From Mesorhizobium plurifarium (GTDB lineage Bacteria > Pseudomonadota > Alphaproteobacteria > Rhizobiales > Rhizobiaceae): DNA of 64,000 bases. Position numbers and translations under genes: made by a program. The stretch lies in contig CCNB01000007.1 of NCBI GenBank assembly GCA_000824785.1, positions 165 through 64,164 on the forward strand, given 5' to 3'. The stretch's first letter is position 1; each line of letters starts with the position of its first letter. Positions 59,924 through 64,000 of the stretch are shown here, one piece after another. The notes below the pieces were generated by a model. The model had not been told where the DNA came from. It saw nothing but the letters and a program-made list of their open reading frames with translations, and ran no database searches.

Positions 59924-62239
59924 ATGGCGCTACCGGACCCCTCGACCGTCACCATGGGCCTGCCGCGCCGCGATGCGCGCGACAAGCTGCTCGGCCGCAC
60001 CCGCTACACGGTCGACCGCGCGCTGCCGCGCATGCTGCATGCCGCGATCTTGCGCGCCGAGGTGGCCTCGGCGCGTATCCTGCGCATCGACACCACGCAG
60101 GCCAGGCGGATGCCGGGCGTGCGCGCCATTGCGTCGGCCGAGGATGCGCCGGGCATGCACGGCATCGGTATAGCCGACCACCCCTTATTCGCCTCCGGCG
60201 TCATCCGCTTCCACGGCGAACAGATCGCGGCGGTCGCCGCTGACACCTACGAGCAGGCCCAGGCTGCCGCCCGCGCCATCGAAGTCGAACTGGAGCCTCT
60301 GCCACCGGTGCTCACCATGGCTGAGGCGCTGACGCCCGGCGCGCCGCTGATCCACCCTGACTGGAAGTGCTATGAAGTGCTGTTCGAAGGTGGGGCGCGC
60401 GGCGGCAACGTCGCCTGGGAAGCCTCGGTGGTGCGCGGCGACACCGACGCCGCGTTTGCCCGCGAGGACATCGTGGTGGTGGAAAGCTGCTTCCGGGTCG
60501 GCCGGCAAAACCACGTCTCCCTCGAACCCCGGGCAGTGATCGCCAGCTACGAGGACGGGCGCTATCACATAGAGACGTCCACGCAGGTTCCATGGACAGT
60601 GCGTAACCAGACCTCCAAGCTGCTCGGCGTTCCGCCGTCGCGGGTGCATGTCACCGTGCCTCCGGTAGGCGGCGGCTTCGGCCAGAAGTTCGACTGCACG
60701 CTGGAACCATATGCCGCGATCCTGGCGCGCAAGTCCGGCCAGCCGGTGCGCCTGGTCTATTCGCGGCAGGAGGAGATGCTGACTTGTCTCTGCCGCGAGA
60801 ACGCCGAGATCAAGATCCGTTCGGCGGTGACGCGCGACGGCGAGATCGCCGGCCGCGAGGCGGTTGCGATGACTGCGCACACGCTCGGCGGCAACTATAA
60901 GGTTGGTTCCATCAAGCTCGCGAGCCGCGCCGTCTACACCAACACCGCGCCGAACGGTGCCTTCCGCGCCTGCAACGGCGTCTACAACACCTTCGCGCTG
61001 GAGCGGCACACGGACGAGGTCTGCCAGGCGATCGGCATGGATCCGCTTGAATTCAGGCGCCTGAACGTATTGAGGAACGGGGACCTCGGGGCGACGGGCC
61101 AGGTCTTCGAAGGCGACGTGCTCGGACCGATGCTCGACCGAATGGCGCAGATGCGCGATGCCTCGCCCTCGAAGAAGCACCTGGCCGGCGGCCGCCTTTA
61201 TGGCCGCGCGACGGTCGTGGGCACCTGGTTCATCTTCGTCGGCCCATCGACGGCGACGATCAATTTGAATGCCGACGGCAGCGCCACACTCATCACCGCC
61301 GGCGTCGAGCTTGGTCAGGGCACGATGGTGCAGGCCCTGCCGCAGATCGTCGCCTACGAGCTCGGCATTCATCCGGACAATGTCATCGTTCGCCCCGCCG
61401 ATACGGACGCGGCCGGCTTCGACCTCGGCGTCGGCGGCGGCCGCACGACCGTCTCGCTCGGCGCGGCCAGCCGCGCCGCGGCAGCGGACGTCCGCGATCA
61501 GATACTGAAGGCCGCCGGCGCGTTGCTGCAGACTGTGCCGGACAAGCTCGTCCTGCGCTCCGGCCGGGTCGAAATCGAAGGCAAAGAGGGGTCGGGAATG
61601 ACCATCGCCCAGGTCGTCCAGCACCTTCACAGGACAACGGGGCCTGTCGTCGGCTCGGGCTCCTTCACCAATCCCGGGGTGCCTTCGATCCCAGGCTGCG
61701 CCGCCGGTCATTTCATCGATGCCATCGACATTCCGGTCTTCAATGTCCATGACTGCGAGGTCGCCGTGGATCCCGATACCGGCCATGTCGACATACTGAG
61801 CTACAAGGTGGTGCAGGATGTCGGCCGTGCACTCAACCCGCGTGCCATCCTCGGGCAGATCCAGGGCGGCGTCACGCAAGGCATCGGGTATGCGCTGCAC
61901 GAGGAGCATACGATCGGCGAGGACGGCTGCATCCGCCAGAACAGCCTCGAAACCTATCGCGTGCCGCTCGCGCAGGACACCCTGCCGGTCGAGATCGAGC
62001 TTTATGAAGGCGCGCCATCCATCGGACCACTGGGCGTCAAGGGCGCGGGTGAAGTCCCCATCATGAACCCACCGGCGGCAATTGCCTGTGCCGTCGCCAA
62101 CGCGACCGGCTGCCGGGTGCAGCAGACGCCGCTCACACCGCCCCGGGTGCTTGGACTGATGCTGGGGCGAGAGCCGGAGTTGGAGCTGCCGCATATTTCT
62201 GCGAATTGGTGGGAGAACGTTTTCAGACGTCCCAATTGA
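59924..62239 (+). CDS. Molybdenum hydroxylase large subunit (xanthine dehydrogenase family)
   Basis: A 771-residue molybdopterin subunit. Motifs: GRTRYTVDRALPRMLHAAIL (N-terminal), PPVGGGFGQKFDCTLEP (first cofactor loop), APNGAFRACNGVYNTFALER (second loop), ITAGVELGQGTMVQALPQIV, and the catalytic Glu in GPLGVKGAGEVPIMNPPAA. The CO dehydrogenase loop A-Y-x-C-S-F-R is absent, so it is not a form I CO dehydrogenase; an N-heterocycle or aldehyde hydroxylase is more likely. Its substrate is unknown; by context the product would be a cyclic amide. Confidence 0.92.
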   Translation: MALPDPSTVTMGLPRRDARDKLLGRTRYTVDRALPRMLHAAILRAEVASARILRIDTTQARRMPGVRAIASAEDAPGMHGIGIADHPLFASGVIRFHGEQIAAVAADTYEQAQAAARAIEVELEPLPPVLTMAEALTPGAPLIHPDWKCYEVLFEGGARGGNVAWEASVVRGDTDAAFAREDIVVVESCFRVGRQNHVSLEPRAVIASYEDGRYHIETSTQVPWTVRNQTSKLLGVPPSRVHVTVPPVGGGFGQKFDCTLEPYAAILARKSGQPVRLVYSRQEEMLTCLCRENAEIKIRSAVTRDGEIAGREAVAMTAHTLGGNYKVGSIKLASRAVYTNTAPNGAFRACNGVYNTFALERHTDEVCQAIGMDPLEFRRLNVLRNGDLGATGQVFEGDVLGPMLDRMAQMRDASPSKKHLAGGRLYGRATVVGTWFIFVGPSTATINLNADGSATLITAGVELGQGTMVQALPQIVAYELGIHPDNVIVRPADTDAAGFDLGVGGGRTTVSLGAASRAAAADVRDQILKAAGALLQTVPDKLVLRSGRVEIEGKEGSGMTIAQVVQHLHRTTGPVVGSGSFTNPGVPSIPGCAAGHFIDAIDIPVFNVHDCEVAVDPDTGHVDILSYKVVQDVGRALNPRAILGQIQGGVTQGIGYALHEEHTIGEDGCIRQNSLETYRVPLAQDTLPVEIELYEGAPSIGPLGVKGAGEVPIMNPPAAIACAVANATGCRVQQTPLTPPRVLGLMLGREPELELPHISANWWENVFRRPN

Positions 62240-62725
62240 ATCTGGCAGCTGGCGTTCGCCCTGCTGATCGATGTCAGCTAAGCGATACATTTGGCGAGCC
62301 AAATATGGTGGTCTGCCTTTTGCATCATGGAGGAGCTCTCATAAGGAATTATCGAAGCGTTCAAGTCAAATATCGGATGCCAATCCGCTATTACCTTCAG
62401 ATCTTGCGCCGGCCGGTGTGACGTGTTGCTGCGCAGACGGTTTGAGGTTGCTCCAGGTATAGAGTCCTTGACTGCCCAAGCAGGACCTCGAGGATGTGGG
62501 TCGTCGTGGCGAATGGCCTGTTGAAGAAAGCCGTGATGCTCTGCCGCTGCCGAACCAATGCGAGTCCGACGTCCGGCTCGCGATCTACCCACCCCATGCG
62601 TACACCCCGCGCAGCGGGTTCGATCTCCAGCCCCCCGAACTGCCTGCGAAGCGCCACGTTGCGATCGCCCGAGTTCGCTGTCCGACAGCCCAAAAGCGGA
62701 CGTTTTAGACACTCAGGGAGGGGGG
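62240..62725. other. Intergenic region, no supportable gene
   Basis: About 490 bp between the hydroxylase and a convergent LysR gene. Open frames on both strands at 62,397-62,712 (for example a minus-strand stretch with VDREPDVGLALVRQRQS) look partly protein-like but match no family I know, and none has a convincing start. They may be remnants. Confidence 0.3.
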
Positions 62726-63751
62726 CTATCGGACGCTGATTGCTGCAAGTCTCACAGTCTCGCACGCGGCAAGGGCCTCGGTGATCCACACCCTGAAAAG
62801 GTCTATTCGCCGGTCCTGTGCATTCTGAGCTGTCGCGAGATAGTACCCACCGACCGAGATGTCGGTGTCGAAAAGCTCGACGAGATCGCCCCGGTTGAGT
62901 TCTCCAGCAGCCATCAGATTGGTGGTCAACGCCACGCCCTGTCCGGCCATCGCGGCATCGAAGCCGAGATTTGCGTCCCAAAGGCGAGGTCCCTTTAGCG
63001 GCCGGTCCAATCTCAACCCAGCCTGCGTCAGCCAGCTTGTCCATTGCGCGTAGGATTCCTCGTGAATGAGGGGCAGGCACGTGAGTTCCTCGACCGAGCC
63101 TGGCATGCCGTATTTGGCCACCCAGCTCGGGCTCGCCACCGGGAACATTCTAGGCCGGAGCAGGGGAAACACTCGGCCTAGAGCTCGATTGCCGTCGCCG
63201 AAGCCGATCATGATGTCGGCCTCGCCGCGCGCGAAGTCCGGTATCCGGTCCGTGGCGCGGATCAACACCTCCCCCGATGACACGACTTCTCGAATTTCGT
63301 CCAGACGCGGAATCAGCCAGCGCGTGGCCAGGCCCGGGAAGCACCAGATGTGCAACTCGTCAGTGCCCGCCTTGGCGCGCAGTTGCGCCGATATGTTAGC
63401 AATCGACTGGAAGGCGACCGAGGTCACGTCGTGAAGCGACTTGCCTTCTGGCGTGAGTGTCACGCCGCGTGGCCCGGCATCCAGGAGCTTCCAGCCGATC
63501 CAGGTTTCGAGACCCTGCAAATGCCGGCTGACCACGGTGTGGCTGATGCCGATGTCGGTCGCGGCCTTGCGCATGCTGCCGGTGCGCGCCGCAGCCTCGA
63601 AAGCGCGCAGCATGATCAGTGGCGGAAGCCTGCCCGAAAGGGGCCGGGCGGGGTCATATCGGACGCCTAGCTTCTTCTTGCGGAGGTTGCAATCGATCAC
63701 GCGGGACTCGCGGCTGTGGTTCGCCTGATGCACCACTGTGTCATACTCCAT
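62726..63751 (-). CDS. LysR family transcriptional regulator (GcvA-like)
   Basis: A 341-residue regulator. After a 40-residue lead, the HTH is PPLIMLRAFEAAARTGSMRK and AATDIGISHTVVSRHLQGLE; the effector domain begins ELHIWCFPGLATRWLIPRLD, the pattern of GcvA-type LysR proteins. The start may be internal, near the HTH. It is divergent from the gabT remnant and aldehyde dehydrogenase, which it probably controls. Confidence 0.88.
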   Translation of the reverse strand: MEYDTVVHQANHSRESRVIDCNLRKKKLGVRYDPARPLSGRLPPLIMLRAFEAAARTGSMRKAATDIGISHTVVSRHLQGLETWIGWKLLDAGPRGVTLTPEGKSLHDVTSVAFQSIANISAQLRAKAGTDELHIWCFPGLATRWLIPRLDEIREVVSSGEVLIRATDRIPDFARGEADIMIGFGDGNRALGRVFPLLRPRMFPVASPSWVAKYGMPGSVEELTCLPLIHEESYAQWTSWLTQAGLRLDRPLKGPRLWDANLGFDAAMAGQGVALTTNLMAAGELNRGDLVELFDTDISVGGYYLATAQNAQDRRIDLFRVWITEALAACETVRLAAISVR

Positions 63752-63820
63752 CTGATACCTGAAGCAGGCAAGCTGACGCTAAGGTGTGGACATCATCCAT
63801 CCGTCCGAGCGAGCTCCACC

Positions 63821-63877
63821 ATGAACAACACCGACCTGCAGCAGCGGCGCGCCAATGTCTTTCCGCGCGGAGCCTAA
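63821..63877 (+). pseudogene. N-terminal 18 codons of a 4-aminobutyrate aminotransferase (gabT) gene
   Basis: The frame reads MNNTDLQQRRANVFPRGA and stops at 63875-63877. It matches the start of rhizobial GabT proteins (N-x-D-L-Q-Q-R-R-x-x-x-x-P-R-G), which continue with a conserved V-G-V. Here the next gene begins 3 bases after the stop. It looks like the stub left after deletion of the rest of gabT. Confidence 0.5.
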
Positions 63878-63880
63878 ACG

Positions 63881-64000
63881 ATGCGTCAGCTGGACGATCC
63901 CACCCTACTAAGGCAGCAGGCCTTCATCAATGGCGCCTTCACCGGCGATCCGGCTCTCGCGGTGGTCAATCCTTCGACGGGTGAGCATATTGCATCGGTT
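63881..64000 (+). CDS. gabD: NAD(P)-dependent succinate-semialdehyde dehydrogenase, 5' part
   Basis: The first 40 codons, starting MRQLDDPTLLRQQAFINGAF and continuing with VVNPSTGEHIASV, match the N-terminus of GabD-type aldehyde dehydrogenases (L-L-R-Q-Q-A-F/Y-I/V-N-G, then N-P-A/S-T-G-E). The gene runs off the right edge. It would oxidise succinic semialdehyde from 4-aminobutyrate to succinate. The start follows the gabT stub directly. Confidence 0.8.
   Translation, partial: MRQLDDPTLLRQQAFINGAFTGDPALAVVNPSTGEHIASV

Noticed and set aside
59924..62239. Aerobic CO dehydrogenase (CoxL) identity for the large subunit
   Set aside because: The form I active-site loop A-Y-x-C-S-F-R is missing; the loop reads GAFRACNGVYNT, so a different hydroxylase is more likely.
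62397..62712. A gene in the open frames between the hydroxylase and the LysR gene
   Set aside because: Frames on both strands are equally open; none has a recognisable family, start site or promoter.

Overview
The window looks like an alphaproteobacterial chromosome or large replicon, most likely a Rhizobiales/Phyllobacteriaceae member close to Mesorhizobium. The basis is high GC, several Rbs-type ABC operons, LysR/GntR/MocR-controlled catabolic clusters, rhizobial stress proteins (DUF892, Mn catalase, DUF3606) and repeated ECF-sigma promoters of the rhizobial RpoE2/EcfG form. The assignment is inference. No intact RNA gene, CRISPR array, integrase or transposase was seen.

Left third (about 1-32,900). 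It opens with decayed genes (low-affinity iron permease tail, histidine kinase, small coiled-coil protein). A surface-sugar operon follows: a glycosyltransferase, UDP-galactopyranose mutase (glf) and a GH1-like protein with a collapsed RmlD domain, with a GH43-like enzyme divergent. Then come small stress genes, a DoxX-fused SDR, Mn catalase, a YtfQRT/YjfF-like sugar ABC transporter with a GMC oxidoreductase, GntR regulator and sugar-acid dehydratase, an EF-hand protein, DUF488 and DUF892. A ten-gene minus-strand operon (31,852-22,616) encodes an HbpS-like protein, a lanthanide-type PQQ alcohol dehydrogenase, its MoxJ-like partner, cytochromes c and a complete caa3-type oxidase with CtaG. Eleven GGAAC-N17/18-GTT promoters sit in this part, nearly all placed to drive these genes, so it reads as a general-stress-response island.

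Middle (33,332-46,054). A MocR regulator is divergent from class II HMG-CoA reductase, a class III CoA-transferase, an enoyl-CoA hydratase, a sugar-type ABC transporter and two beta-propeller proteins, one fused to a permease; HMG-CoA lyase closes the locus. This looks like a complete uptake and degradation route for mevalonate, and possibly mevalonolactone or HMG. A 15-bp perfect direct repeat lies on each side.

Right third (46,758-64,000). A GST and an NTF2-like gene lead into two LamB/YcsF (PxpA) paralogues flanking a LysR gene, then a biotin carrier, a biotin carboxylase, divergent PxpB and PxpC homologues, a TorT-like ABC transporter, the biotin importer BioY and a three-subunit molybdenum hydroxylase. 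Together they suggest hydroxylation of a heterocycle to a cyclic amide, followed by ATP- and biotin-dependent ring opening. The window ends with a LysR regulator, an 18-codon gabT remnant and the start of a succinate-semialdehyde dehydrogenase gene.
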